From Labia minor (taxonomy: Eukaryota > Arthropoda > Insecta > Dermaptera > Spongiphoridae): a stretch of DNA of 64,000 nucleotides. The stretch lies in the NCBI GenBank assembly GCA_963082975.1, contig OY720347.1, positions 28,302,221 through 28,366,220 on the forward strand, given 5' to 3'. The notes under the pieces were generated by a model that did not search any database, had not been told where the DNA came from, and was given only the letters and a program-made list of their open reading frames with translations. The position numbers and the translations under genes were made by a program. Positions 36,894 through 48,062 of the stretch are shown here, one piece after another (position 1 is the first letter of the stretch; each line of letters opens with the position of its first letter).

Positions 36894-37472
36894 CAAACAA
36901 AGACTAATCATTTTGTATTTATTTATACACTATCATTCCAAAATGTAAAAAAAGGAAAGAACAAGAGAATCTTATATCGTATATGAATAGTAAGTTTTTT
37001 TTATACTTTAAGTTATTTATACTTAACGTTTTGCCTACAGTACTAAAACAAGCTAATTATAGTCCTACTTAGGACCTTATGGCTCTCTTCCGATAATATA
37101 AATTTTATATACATATGATTTAACTAAATTAAAAATACTGATTAATTGTGTATATGATACAGTTAATGAAGATTTGAATAATTAAATAGGAGATAAAAAA
37201 ATAAATAAAAAGAACTAAAAACAATTTTTGGAAATTAAAATTAACTGAAAATGATGAGTACTTAGAAAGCACACAATTTAAAAAAAGCTTGGCAAAGATT
37301 TTGAAATTAATAAGTAGAGTGGAAATTAAGACAAACAATCTTATTAGTTTAGATAAATGAAAAGTTTATTAACAGAACCTTTTAAGAAATAATAAAAAAT
37401 AGACTCAAAATCGATATAAGTTAACATTTTTTTTTTGTGCATAAAAACAAAATTGATATAAAAATTTATTAA
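36894..37472. other. AT-rich DNA, no gene seen
   Basis: This is the gap between the gypsy element and the Helitron. The 69-codon minus frame at 37129-37338 is Phe/Ile/Leu-rich, as expected from AT bias, and is not called. Confidence 0.5.
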
Positions 37473-38139
37473 TCTATATATTTAATACGATAGTGTCCGT
37501 CTGTACGCAAAAAACTCTAGAGCCTAAACTACAAGGAGTAAGGTAACCAAATTTTTCTGAGGTGAAGGGTACCGCAAATGATGAAAAATAAAAAAGAAAT
37601 TAGAATCTTAGGTAACTCCTAAGCTGAGCTGCGGGTGTTCCATTTTCCAGAAATATATATAAAGGATTTGTATGTATGTAATTTGTTTACTTTTTTGCTG
37701 TCATAGAAACAGATATATATATAATTAGAACCTCTCTCTCTCCCTCTATTTAAATTTTTAAAAAATGGAGTGTTCTAGCCAAATTAAGAAATTTAAATTC
37801 CTTATGAAACATTGATAGGTAAATGAATTGGACTGAGGAGACATATGATTAGAGAAATTGGGGAAAAATCAACCGAAATGTAATTAAACAAAAAAATTCA
37901 AGACTTATGATACGGATACGACTTACATACAATTAACATACAAAATGTAGAATTTAAAAAAGAATAAATATTTAAATACTTAAGATCTCTAATCACGAAA
38001 GATAATAATATTCGAGAAGAATTTAAATCGACGTTGTAATTGAGTAACGCCTGTTATTATGCAGTAAAGGGGCTTATCTCATCAAAGAGGATCAAAATTA
38101 AAATATATAAAACAATTATTTTTCATGTTGATCGATGAC

Positions 38140-38314
38140 TAGGGTGACCATATTTCGAAAACACCAAACCGGGACAAACGGTATTTTTTAGAACTAAATT
38201 GAAAAAATTTTGAAAAAAAAATTACGAAATGTCCTAAATATTGAAAAAACAGTAGGGTGTCCCGAAGACATTTTTGGGACAGAGCACCTAAAGACGGGAC
38301 GTTTGGTCACCCTA
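38140..38314. mobile_element. hAT-type MITE with perfect 8-bp target duplication
   Basis: The ends are TAGGGTGACC and GGTCACCCTA. TCGATGAC is duplicated on both sides (38132-38139 and 38315-38322). An 8-bp duplication and a TAGGG start suit hAT elements. At 175 bp there is no transposase. It sits inside the Helitron, next to its LINE fragment, so it is younger than they are or was carried along with them. Confidence 0.8.
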
Positions 38315-38329
38315 TCGATGACTCTGGGA

Positions 38330-38700
38330 GACGCGAGTAGATTTGGAGTATTTGTGAGATTAATATTGTTCGCAGCATTTATAGGCCAAAAGAAGATGAG
38401 GTCACAGGGGGATGGCGGAGATGGCATAACGAGAAATAATGTCCAGATATAGTTAAGGTTATAAAATCAAGAAGGCTGGGATGGGAAGGGGACGTGGTTG
38501 GAATTGGAGAAACTAGAAATTGGGAGAAACCGATTGGGAAACATCCGGTGGAAGACCAAGGACCAAGGTGGGTGGACAATGAAGGAAGGGACATGGGAGA
38601 GATGGGACAGGGTAGAATTTGGTTTTAGTTGTAGCTCAGGATAGGGACGCTTAGAGAAATGTGGATGCTGCGGCTAAGAACTTTCGAAAACTGTAGAGAC
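38330..38700 (+). pseudogene. LINE 3' end fragment inside the Helitron
   Basis: Plus-strand reading gives YRPKEDEVTGGWRRWHNEK, then PDIVKVIKSRRLGWEGDVVG, PRWVDNEGRDMGE and AQDRDA...RNVDAAAKNFRKL followed by a stop. This is the C-terminal end of a LINE reverse-transcriptase ORF (WRRRYN..L, KSQRLRWAGHV, GRPRTRW, AQDRxxWR motifs). Stops and frame changes are present. It is the longer relative of the fragment at 1.04-1.23 kb. Confidence 0.75.
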
Positions 38701-38949
38701 ACAGAGTTAGATAAATACAATAATAATATATAATTAATTTACTGATTAAATTAAAATATTTTACAAGAAAACAAATACATGTCTTATCTACTTATACTGA
38801 TTGAAACAAAATGGATGAAAACCTTTTACATACAGACTTTCAACCAAATACTATGTATCACTCGGGGGTACAGGGGGCGGAGCCCCCTTCTAGGTGTGAA
38901 GAGCGCCGAAGGCGCTCGGAGCAGCTAGTTATATATTAATCATTGTTGG

Positions 38950-39076
38950 CCTCTTTCAAATATTTTTTCATTGGAGCTAAATTTCTTTATATTCTATTGA
39001 GATCTGCAAACTTCTACAATAGGAAATATCTTTTGGAGCTAGATCTGGGGAGTACGTTGGATAACTTATTTCATGC
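38950..39076 (-). pseudogene. mariner-like transposase fragment
   Basis: Minus-strand reading gives YPTYSPDLAPKDISYCRSLQ. The mariner family has HPPYSPDLAPSDYHLFRSLQ, where the Asp of SPDLAPSD surroundings is the third catalytic residue. Only this C-terminal piece is seen, 20 bp beyond the Helitron end. No terminal repeats were identified. Confidence 0.65.
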
Positions 39077-39482
39077 ATATTCATTGTAATTTATTTGAAA
39101 ATAAAAAAAGTTCACTAAAAATGCTATACAAACTAATCGTTTGATCGTGATACACGCCATTTGAAAGATGGAAGGTTCATCATACATTCGAGATTTTTAT
39201 AGAGCCGCCATCTATACAGTTCTAACTACCCTAGGAAGTTATTGAATTTTTTTGGACAGAAGTCGAAAAAACTTCAAAAAGTACCAAGGAGCAGTGCTCA
39301 GATAGTTCAAAGTAAAATTGAACCCATTTGGTTATATGAGGTTATTGAATGACCTATTATAAATATACATATATTATTTAGTTAGAATTTAGTTTTAACA
39401 TCATATTAATATTACTCAAAGATTTCAGAAATCAATTCATTTTACAAATGGTCTAAAAACTAAAATGAAATCTTTTATTTTA

Positions 39483-39638
39483 TTGATGATATATAAAATT
39501 TTATTTAAAAATAATTACAAACTTAACACACATGAAAAAAATATATTATAATATTAAATAAATTCGAATTACTATGGAACTTAATTTTTTTCATGTGATG
39601 AGTTTGTAATTATTTTTAAATAAAATTTTATATCATTA
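39483..39638. repeat. Foldback element or MITE with ~57-bp arms
   Basis: Arms 39483-39542 and 39583-39638 are near-perfect inverted copies (core ATTTAAAAATAATTACAAAC) around a 40-base loop. There is no coding sequence. It may be a MITE, but target duplication is unclear. Confidence 0.65.
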
Positions 39639-40226
39639 TTGTTTGTCTTAATGTTATTGTTGATTCATTTAAAATAACCATTCTATGACCATGGCATATT
39701 TGAAACATCTGATCACTCCACTTTAGGTATACCATTCTTACTGTTCTTGATTGATCTCTTGGGAACATTCTCGTTTTATAAAATTTATCTAGAGAAACTT
39801 GTAATCCCAATCGAGTCCTTGAGTTCTTTAATTTGACTGACATGAATGATTTAATAAAACTCCCATCATTAAAGTAGAATAAGTATTCATTTGTTTATTA
39901 CATACTATAAAGTTCTTGCATTTTGATTATATAGCATCACAAACATCTCAAGATATATATGATGTATTTACACTCTCTTATGTTTTTTAGGGCATTCATG
40001 TCTTTTATCTAGACGATTAATTTTTTTCTATTATTTACCATTCGATTTTTAACGCTTCATGTTTCACATTTTTAGTTCATTTATATTACAAAATTTTTTT
40101 TTCAAACTATAAATAAGAGATCTTATATTTTTTGTAAAATATAAGTTTTTTGGACGGACCATGGATTACTTCTTACAAATAGATATATATCCCTAAATCT
40201 AGATATATATATTGCAAAAATTTGTA

Positions 40227-40333
40227 AATTTTGTAAATAAAATCACATATTGATATTATTGTAAATATTTTGTATTTGTTTTTTTTCGAATAAATTTACA
40301 ATAATATCAATATATGGTTTTATTTACAAAATT
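40227..40333. repeat. Inverted repeat with 40-bp arms
   Basis: Left arm 40227-40266 and right arm 40294-40333 are inverted copies with one or two mismatches around a 27-base loop. AT-rich, non-coding, probably a foldback MITE. Confidence 0.65.
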
Positions 40334-40363
40334 CCCTTATAAACTTTATAGATCTTGTTGCTC

Positions 40364-40728
40364 CAGGGCTGGCTGACCCGCGCATTTGTCCGGGGCCTCA
40401 AATCTAAAGGGGATAATTTATATTTATTGACATAAAATATTGATAATCAGTTAATCAAAATATATATGGTATGATATGATTTTTTGTAATTGTTCAGTTT
40501 AACCTGGGTATGATGGATTTTAACAAAAGTTTACCAATAGATTCCTCTTTTTTGATTCTAAAAATATTTTAAATTTTTTTTTCGTAGGTTCTGGTAAAAT
40601 TCTGTAAAATAATTATTGTACAAATATTACTTGTCTTAAACGTTTACTCTGACTAAAAAAAATGTTGTTTAAAGGGGCGGCAATTTGTCATTTTGTCCGG
40701 GGCGGCAAAAAAGCTAGAGCGGGCGCTG
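40364..40728. mobile_element. Probable hAT-type non-autonomous element
   Basis: Begins CAGGGCTGGC and ends GGGCGCTG. TTGTCCGGGGC occurs inside both ends, once direct and once near the right end with GGGGCGGC. The termini pair only imperfectly and I see no clean 8-bp duplication, so the boundaries are tentative. A 22-base string covering the left end recurs at 41213-41234. Confidence 0.4.
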
Positions 40729-41432
40729 GTGCCAGTTAGTTTTTTAAAATTTTTTACGATTTGTTAATAAACATAAAATTTTTTTTTTAATTTATAGAAA
40801 TCTTTAAATATATTTTTTCTATTATTTTTTTTTATCATTGTAACAACTTAAATTTACTAGAAATGAAAATTTGTATTTCTTTTAATATTAAAATTAACAT
40901 TTCAATATAACATCAGGGATGCCTACCTAAAATCAAAATTAGTTTTGGATTAAGAGTTAGAGAGAATGTTAGTTAGAAAATTATATTTTAATATTTTTTA
41001 ATCAATTTATAACCATTAACAAATAATTCATTTTCTTTCTTCTTCCTCTTAACACTATCCGATTGTTAAAGTATATGACTTTAACTTGTAAGTAGACTTA
41101 TATATGAAATTATTTTTTTTTAATCTAAAGTAATATGATATATAACAAAAACAAATCTTGTTGAAATTAATAATGTTGCTTAAATATAAAAAAAATATGA
41201 ATTTAAAAAAAAATCTTGTTGCTCCAGGGCTGGCAGAGAAGCAAACAGAGAAAAATATCTATTTTACTATAACATAGGCGTACATATAGTATGTATTTAT
41301 ATATACATATATATTTATATATAACCTATAAATTTCATTTATATATACTTTTAATCAAATTAAAATTTAATTGTTAATTTATGATTAGAAGTATGGCTAA
41401 AACTGAAAATACCTATTACATCATGACCTTAC

Positions 41433-41654
41433 AATTTCTAAATAAGGAATTTGTAATATAATTGGACCAAGGTGAGCGAATGCAACCACGAATGTTTTAG
41501 GTGTGACTTGATATCCCTGACCGATAAACAAACACAATAGGTGCTTCTTCTTAACGACTAAACTGAATATGAAAAAAGATACGAACTTGATTATACAGGT
41601 GAATGAGAATATTATAATGGAAATTAAAGAAAAAAAGACTTTGATAATTGGCAT
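41433..41654 (-). CDS. Unrecognised hydrophobic coding-like exon
   Basis: Minus frame of 77 codons. It has a membrane-like stretch (VFFSLISIIIFSFTCIIKF), KKKHLL, and then a less biased segment GQGYQVTPKTFVVAFAHLGP. It runs into a good donor (ATT|GTAAGG, GT at 41431-41432). Codon variety in the second half exceeds that of neighbouring random frames, so it may be an exon of a membrane protein. I do not recognise the family and found no partner exons. Confidence 0.25.
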
Positions 41655-42768
41655 ATTATAAGAATTTAATTTAATTTAATATATATAATGTATATAATAA
41701 ATTTTATTCATTCCATATATTGTAGACTACATATAAAATAATGTTAAATTAATTAATTAATGTTAAATAAATTAAATATATACTTATTTATATAGATAGA
41801 TAGATTCAAAAGTAGAATTTTTTAGGGATAGAGCCCCTCATTTTAATAATTCCAACAAAAACTTAAATTTTTAAGAAGAAACTTCTAAATGTGATGGAAT
41901 TTTCTAAATAGAAATAATACATAAATAGATCAATTTTTATTTTTCATGTCCTTATAAAGATATATACATTTAAATAAGGACCCTTTTGAAAATGTTTCTC
42001 TGAAATACAACAATTAATGTATTTATAACACTAAACAGTGATTCCATCTGATGCCATCCCAACAAAGAATTTCATTTGAGGAGTAAACGAGAACAACATG
42101 TCAAAAAAGAGTTTTAGAGATCTTATTTTCTATAACTATTTTACTGCTTTACATATAGTAAGTAAAATGAATTCATTTCAGAACTATAAAATGTAATTCT
42201 TGTTTTATTTTATTTTATAGAATTACTTCTTATAATCTTTAATCCTAACGTAATGATTATAATTGAATAATAATATTAATATAAAAAGTGATTTACTATG
42301 TACATATTATACGAGTATATTATTAAAATATATATTGAATAATTATTATAGTTGCTTGAAATATTTGTAAAATTTTTAGTTTAACATAAATATGTAAGTG
42401 AGAAAAAACTCTTTTTACATTATTTGTTTAGTAATATACCAACATATTTGCAGGCTGAGTTAAAAATTAATAAATAATAAAAATTCAATATTATTAGAAA
42501 AATTCATTCAAATGGTGTGAAATTTTATTTTTAAAATAAAGAAAATTATTTTTATTGTTTTTATAATTAAAATAAATACACAAAAAGAGAGTATTAGTAT
42601 AATATAATATAATTAAAACATTTATAAGTAAAATATGCAAATATTAAATCTATGTTCCCATAATTAAAAATATACTTTTTTTGGCTATGTATTTATAAGT
42701 AATGATATCACAATATTTTTATATCATATAAAAACAATAAATACAATTATCTTTGTTTATATATTTGA

Positions 42769-42957
42769 CTAATTATAAATTCTGAATAAAGAATCGCTTA
42801 TCTCGATTCCTCTGGGGTTCGAGGGGAAGGTGGGCAATGACGCCGTCCATTCTGGAGGCGCGTAGAAATCGCCTCGTCCAGTCCTGAACGACGCCTTCAG
42901 CAGCAAACAACCTCTATTGAAGTGTAAACGAAGTAAGTAAAAATATCTATGAATCAT
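42769..42957 (-). other. GC-rich island with open minus frame, unidentified
   Basis: About 150 bp (42786-42935) are far richer in GC than the region. The minus frame reads FRTGRGDFYAPPEWTASLP and then FPSNPRGIE. It might be an exon, an old insertion from a repeat or another source. I recognise no domain. No splice sites are clear. Confidence 0.25.
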
Positions 42958-42959
42958 AT

Positions 42960-45470
42960 CATATACTTATATTACTCATCATGCCTATTTTGTAAGAATT
43001 GTATAGAAACAATAATTGATTGAAAATTTATTTAATAATGATGATTAATAATTATACTTAAGTATTAAGTTTATTACTAATATAGCTTTGTTAATAAACA
43101 CTAATATTTTAATAAAAGTAAATATGTTAATTAAAAATTCTCTAAAGTAAAGAAATTTTAATAATTGTCTGATTTATATATATTAATAAATATATCACTA
43201 CTATTAAATAACTTTTATATAAATGAATATAGTTTATTCACTAAATTTCTCAAAGCGAAATATTTATTACTATATTTCATTTGACTTTTATCTATAAAAG
43301 ATTAATTTATTGTGAATTTATGTTAAATAATTATCAATACCTATGGGAATTATTTCTTACTTTTAGAAAGTTTAAAAATAATAATAAATTAAATACTTTA
43401 AATAATCGAGAGAGGAAAATAATCATTTTGTTTAGACTAAAAATGACACCTTTTTAATAAAAAATCTAACACAAATTTATATTTTTTTAAAATTAAATAA
43501 TGTTCATAGTTATAATGTTTTTTCATTGAAATAATAATAAAATAAGATTCATCAAATATTAATGTAAAAATTATTTAATAATTTTTAAAATAGTAAAGTA
43601 TGATAATTATAATGGTTAATGATTATTATTATAATATAAATAATAATTCGTTAACAATTTTATTTTTATTTTAATTGAAAAATAGCAAAATCAAAATTTG
43701 AAAAAATATTTTTTTTACTACACGTATTAAAAGAGTTAAAAGCATCGTATTTTCAAATCAATCTTTTTCGTTCTATTTTCGAATAAATGTTTATTTAATC
43801 CAAGGTTGAAATTTTAGTATGAAATGATTTAGTAAATAAGCAAAAAAAAAATTTAATTAAGTAAATTGTAGAGAAACTAAAAAAGAAAAACATAGGCTGA
43901 ATAATCTAAAAATAAAAATGAAATTTATTATTATTATTATTATTAATTTTAAATTAATTAAACCAATAACAATATATCTATCTATAATATAATCTATTGA
44001 AATATTAAAATTTTATTATATTGGATTTATTTTCAAAATATTAATTTATTTAAATTCTTGGTTTGTTTTATTTTATTGTTTTTACTAAGAATTGTTTTTA
44101 TATTAGGTAAGTATTTATTTATAAAAATTCCATCATGATGTTATTTATCAAAACCAACTTCCGTAGGAAAGTAATTTTAAATTTAAAACTCACAATCAAA
44201 CAATCGCAATATCACATTTCATTTCATTTACGGATACGCACATTGTAACTCTAATTAACTCGAAATAGATAAGCTCTATTTGGCAAACAAATAGGTAAAG
44301 TGCTTAATAAAATTAAATAAATAATCTTATCACAAATTAAAACAAATAAAAGGGTGATTTCCCATTAAAAGAAACACTACAGATTTATAAATGTATTAAT
44401 CTCGCTTTTAACTAATATGACTGGATCTTCTTTAAGGCACCCACGCAAGCCACACCCTTCTCTTTTCCAAATGACCCGAAATGAGGTCATTTCAACTTAG
44501 AGACAGTTTGAAAACACAACATGGCAGAGAATATTTGTTTTTAGGGATGAATCAAATCAATCACAAGATTTTTAAAAAAATATTTTCAATAATAATAAAA
44601 AAAATAAATAAATATATTATATTTTGATTATAAAGATGAAAAATGTAAAATAAAAACAGAATAAGCAAAAAAACATTTTTATTTTATTGAAAAAATAAAA
44701 AAAATAAAATATGCCTTGATATGAATATATTATTGATAAAATGTAAAGAGAATATTTGATTTGAATAAATATTAATAACATATAATATAAATTTGTAATG
44801 CTAAACATATCTGACCAACAGATGAGTCATTCTTTCTTCAACTACCAGACTGACAAGAATTCCGAAATTAGGAACTCGTGAAAATTTAAAAAAAAAAATA
44901 ATTATTATTTTCATAAACCACTCAAATTAGTTAACCGTGAAAATTTTACTTTAGCAACTAAATTAATTCTACTTATTGTATCATAAAATTAACTATATAC
45001 TTAAATGTTTTTTAAAACTTTCAAAAAAATAATGAAATGTTATTATTTTAGTATCTTTTTAAAATAACGAATTTTATTCGTGATAAGATTTAAAATGATT
45101 TCAAAATTTCTAACACATCTTTGTATGTTATAAATAGCTGAATAGTTTTCATTCATTAAATTTAACAATATTTTTATTTCTCTCCTGAAAGATAGATAAC
45201 CAGTGATACAAGAATACTAGAACTACACATCACTCACTCACTCCCTTTCCACTCTATTACTCTTTAAATTAAAATAATTTGTTTTTTAATTCAAACTTAT
45301 TTAATATTTAAATATTTTAAAAACAAATATAATCGATTTGATGTATACAAATTAAATATAATAAAACGTATTAGTATTTAAGTATTTAATTATTAATAAT
45401 ATTTTAACTTTTATTCTTATTATAACTATGTATAAATATATTTATTTTATTCTTATTTTATTAATTTTAT
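42960..45470. other. AT-rich DNA; possible 5' region of MARVEL gene 2
   Basis: Two less AT-rich patches precede the gene. One is 44410-44530 (CACCCACGCAAGCCACACCC). The other is 45180-45260, a CACTCACTCACTCCC-type pyrimidine-rich patch that could be 5' UTR. Between them there is no coding frame. Confidence 0.35.
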
Positions 45471-45476
45471 TTTAGA

Positions 45477-47937
45477 ATGGCTCACACAGTTGTTAAAACC
45501 ACAAGAACCACAACCGTGTCTTCCGGCCATACATTGGGCCCTACTATCCATTTCAGTACTTCATCCTTAAGTTCCACACCAGGGATTCTTAAACTTTTAG
45601 AATTGGTAATCTTATTTTATCTATAAAATCAGAATAATAAATAATATTAATAAAATAAATAATATAAATATAAATTTTTTTTATAAAATAACGTTTTTCC
45701 AATGGACTAAAAAGAATAAAATAATTTTTCTATAAGCCTGACAAAGATTATGGATGAATTGCTTCATATTCAACGAAAAACGTTGGGCGCATTTGGTTTT
45801 ATTTATTTATATGAAAAATCAAGTCAAATTTTTGTGTAATAATAAAAAATTTATTAAACACATATACTGACAAATTTTTTTATCATGCAATAAAATTGAT
45901 AGGTTAAGAGCTAAGAAATTAATCTTTTATTATTGTTCACTTCTGGTTTTAAAAAACTTTTTGGCCGTTCTGGGATTTGAACTCAGAGATCTAAAGTCTT
46001 AATTGAATGGCTTAACTATGTAGTTTAGAGAGGGAGCTTAGAGTATAAATAAATTATTTACTTTATCTAGCCACTCAAATTTACAATTATTCTAACGCCA
46101 CATAAATATATTAAAATATACTAAATCTCATATATTAAAATAAAATTGAAACGTTTTACAAAGCTTTATCTTAACTAAGGAATAATAAATTAAAATAATT
46201 TAATTGACAGAAATATTCATGTTTTTGGCGCATTGTATTTTTGTTTCTGTCCTTCTTTCTCTTAAGAAAAAAATTTGAATCTTTGTAACAGACATGAACA
46301 TTATAATTTCATGCAAATGGTGTCTATTCTTATTATCTATTATAAAGATAAATCCAAAGTAATGGGGAACTTATGAAAAGGTCAAATAAAAGGTGAGATT
46401 AAAGGTTACTTAGATATATAGATGAAAATTTCTACTAACCATTTTGTTATTTTCTTATTATAGACAATTATTTTTAATTTCTTATATATTTGCTATTTTA
46501 CCAAAATCGAATTAAAATAAAAAAATATGTTTACTTAAATAAAGTAAAAAAGTAAAATATAATTTATATTCTAATTCAGTTTCAAATGAAGATTGAAAAT
46601 AGTTTGAACTAAGATTAGAAAGAGTATAAAATTTGATATTAGTAGGCCAGAGAACTGGAATTAGGAGATGACATAATCCATTCTCATTTTTAATGCGCAA
46701 CAACTTAAAATAGACACTAGGAGATGCATTCACATATATAATTTTTTTCTAAAGTTATTTTAATAGAATTATTATTTAGAAAACGCGCGATAAACTAATA
46801 ATTAATAATATCAATTATTTATTAAATACTGGAGTAACAATTGAAATTATTCTGTCAAAAACATTAAAACTTTTATTTTATTAAATGCACTAGTTTCTAA
46901 TAACTACAAGTTGATAATTTGTCACAATCATTTTTGAAAACATTGTATTAGATTACTAATGGTAGTTTTTTATTATTTTTTAATTATTAAATATATTAAT
47001 GAAGCTTTATTTAAGGAAAAATAATAAATATTGTTTTGTTTATGATTTTAGGTTACTGGAGGTGTTTGTGTTGGACTATTGGCTTATTATTATGATAATT
47101 ATAATACCCGTTTATACCCAGCGGAGTTATACTTTTTGATTGCAGCAAGTGCTTGTCTTGTTTCAACATTTTGTGTTGTAGTCTCTAGTTTTTCATCACA
47201 TTATATTATTAACTCTACACATGTAAGTTTGAAAATATTTGATTAATACTTAATATAACTATTGTATTAAAAAGAAATTTTATTTAAAATTTACTATTAT
47301 TTAGATAAAAATTTGACTATTCTCAGAGATAGACGTTTGTATTTGACAGGTCAACAAAGGTCTATATCTTTTTTTTATTAAATACTCCTAATTGTTATTA
47401 TTTTTTAGGAGTTTGTGTACAACTTTGTGGCTGTTGTTTTGATACTTGCTGCTTCGGCAAATTTATTAACTCATCTAAATAATTACAAGTACAGCAATAA
47501 ACCCCATTCAATTCTACTAAGTGCAGCGGTACGTTAACTATTTATTTGAATACATATATTCTCAATGTTTTCTACAAATTTTCATTTATTTATTATTAAA
47601 AAAATCTATATTTATAAATAATAAATATTTTATAGTAAGTAAATGTTTGAAAAAAAATATTAAAGTTAAAAGATACTTTTATTATAACATAAAAAAAAGA
47701 TAAAATTATCATCTTTAAAGAAATATGAGGATCACAAAATATAGAAACATATAAAAATAATTAATTTTTAATAGTGATATTTTTATGAAAATTTAGCACT
47801 TTAAAAATAATTCTTAAAAATAATATACAAGAGAATTTATAAATTATACTTCTTTTCAGATCATTGGACTAATCAACACTGCGTTTTATCTTCTCAGTTT
47901 AATTCTTGCTTTTAGAGCAAATCGTCGATTAATATAA
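45477..47937 (+). CDS. MARVEL-domain tetraspan protein, complete coding region
   Basis: Four exons, all introns in phase 0: 45477-45605, 47052-47222, 47409-47528 and 47860-47937 (stop TAA). The protein has 165 residues. The N-terminus is MAHTVVKTTRTTTVSS, a Thr/Ser-rich tail of a kind I have seen in insect MARVEL proteins. PGILKLLEL then leads into helix 1 (VTGGVCVGLLAYYY). Helix 2 (FLIAASACLVSTFCVVVSSF), helix 3 (VYNFVAVVLILAASANLLTH) and helix 4 (IGLINTAFYLLSLILAF) follow, with a basic end RANRRLI. The first exon also has an acceptor (TTTTAG at 45471-45475) just before the ATG, so a 5' non-coding exon is likely. Four helices with both tails in the cytoplasm fit proteins acting in vesicle traffic or cell junctions. 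The partner for its exact role is not known from sequence. Confidence 0.88.
45962..46030 (-). repeat. tRNA-like fragment in intron 1 of MARVEL gene 2
   Basis: On the minus strand TAGTTAAGCCATT (A-box-like) is followed by GAGTTCAAATCCC (B-box-like) at the spacing of a tRNA. The stems do not close. A tRNA pseudogene or SINE head is likely. Confidence 0.35.
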
Positions 47938-48043
47938 ATTTTTTTTAATAATATATTTAAAGCTATTTATATATAACATATAACTAATTATAATTAACCT
48001 ATCTGTTATAAGATCGGCCATATTCATTATTTATGCATAATCA

Positions 48044-48062
48044 AATAAATGAGCTAAATAAA
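48044..48062 (+). promoter_or_regulatory. Candidate polyadenylation signals of MARVEL gene 2
   Basis: Two AATAAA hexamers (48044-48049 and 48057-48062), 107-120 bases after the stop, followed by T-rich sequence. Confidence 0.5.

Larger units (their letters stand above)
37473..38928 (+). mobile_element. Non-autonomous Helitron with captured LINE end
   Basis: The 5' end is TCTATATATT after A (37472). The 3' end is CTAG (38925-38928) before T, preceded by a 6-bp hairpin AGCGCC-GAA-GGCGCT at 38902-38916. Insertion between A and T without duplication is the Helitron rule. At 1456 bp it encodes no Rep/helicase. Inside lie a hAT MITE (38140-38314) and a LINE 3' fragment (38330-38700). The last about 130 bp are nearly identical to 1.28-1.41 kb. 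The 5' end is assigned from TC and the TGTCCGTCTG-like start region, less firmly than the 3' end. Confidence 0.65.

Noticed and set aside
38210..38452. 80-codon plus frame
   Set aside because: It spans the hAT MITE junction and uses a different frame from the LINE reading. The two repeats explain the sequence.
45962..46030. tRNA gene
   Set aside because: Box-like strings are present but the acceptor and D stems do not pair. It is probably a pseudogene or SINE.
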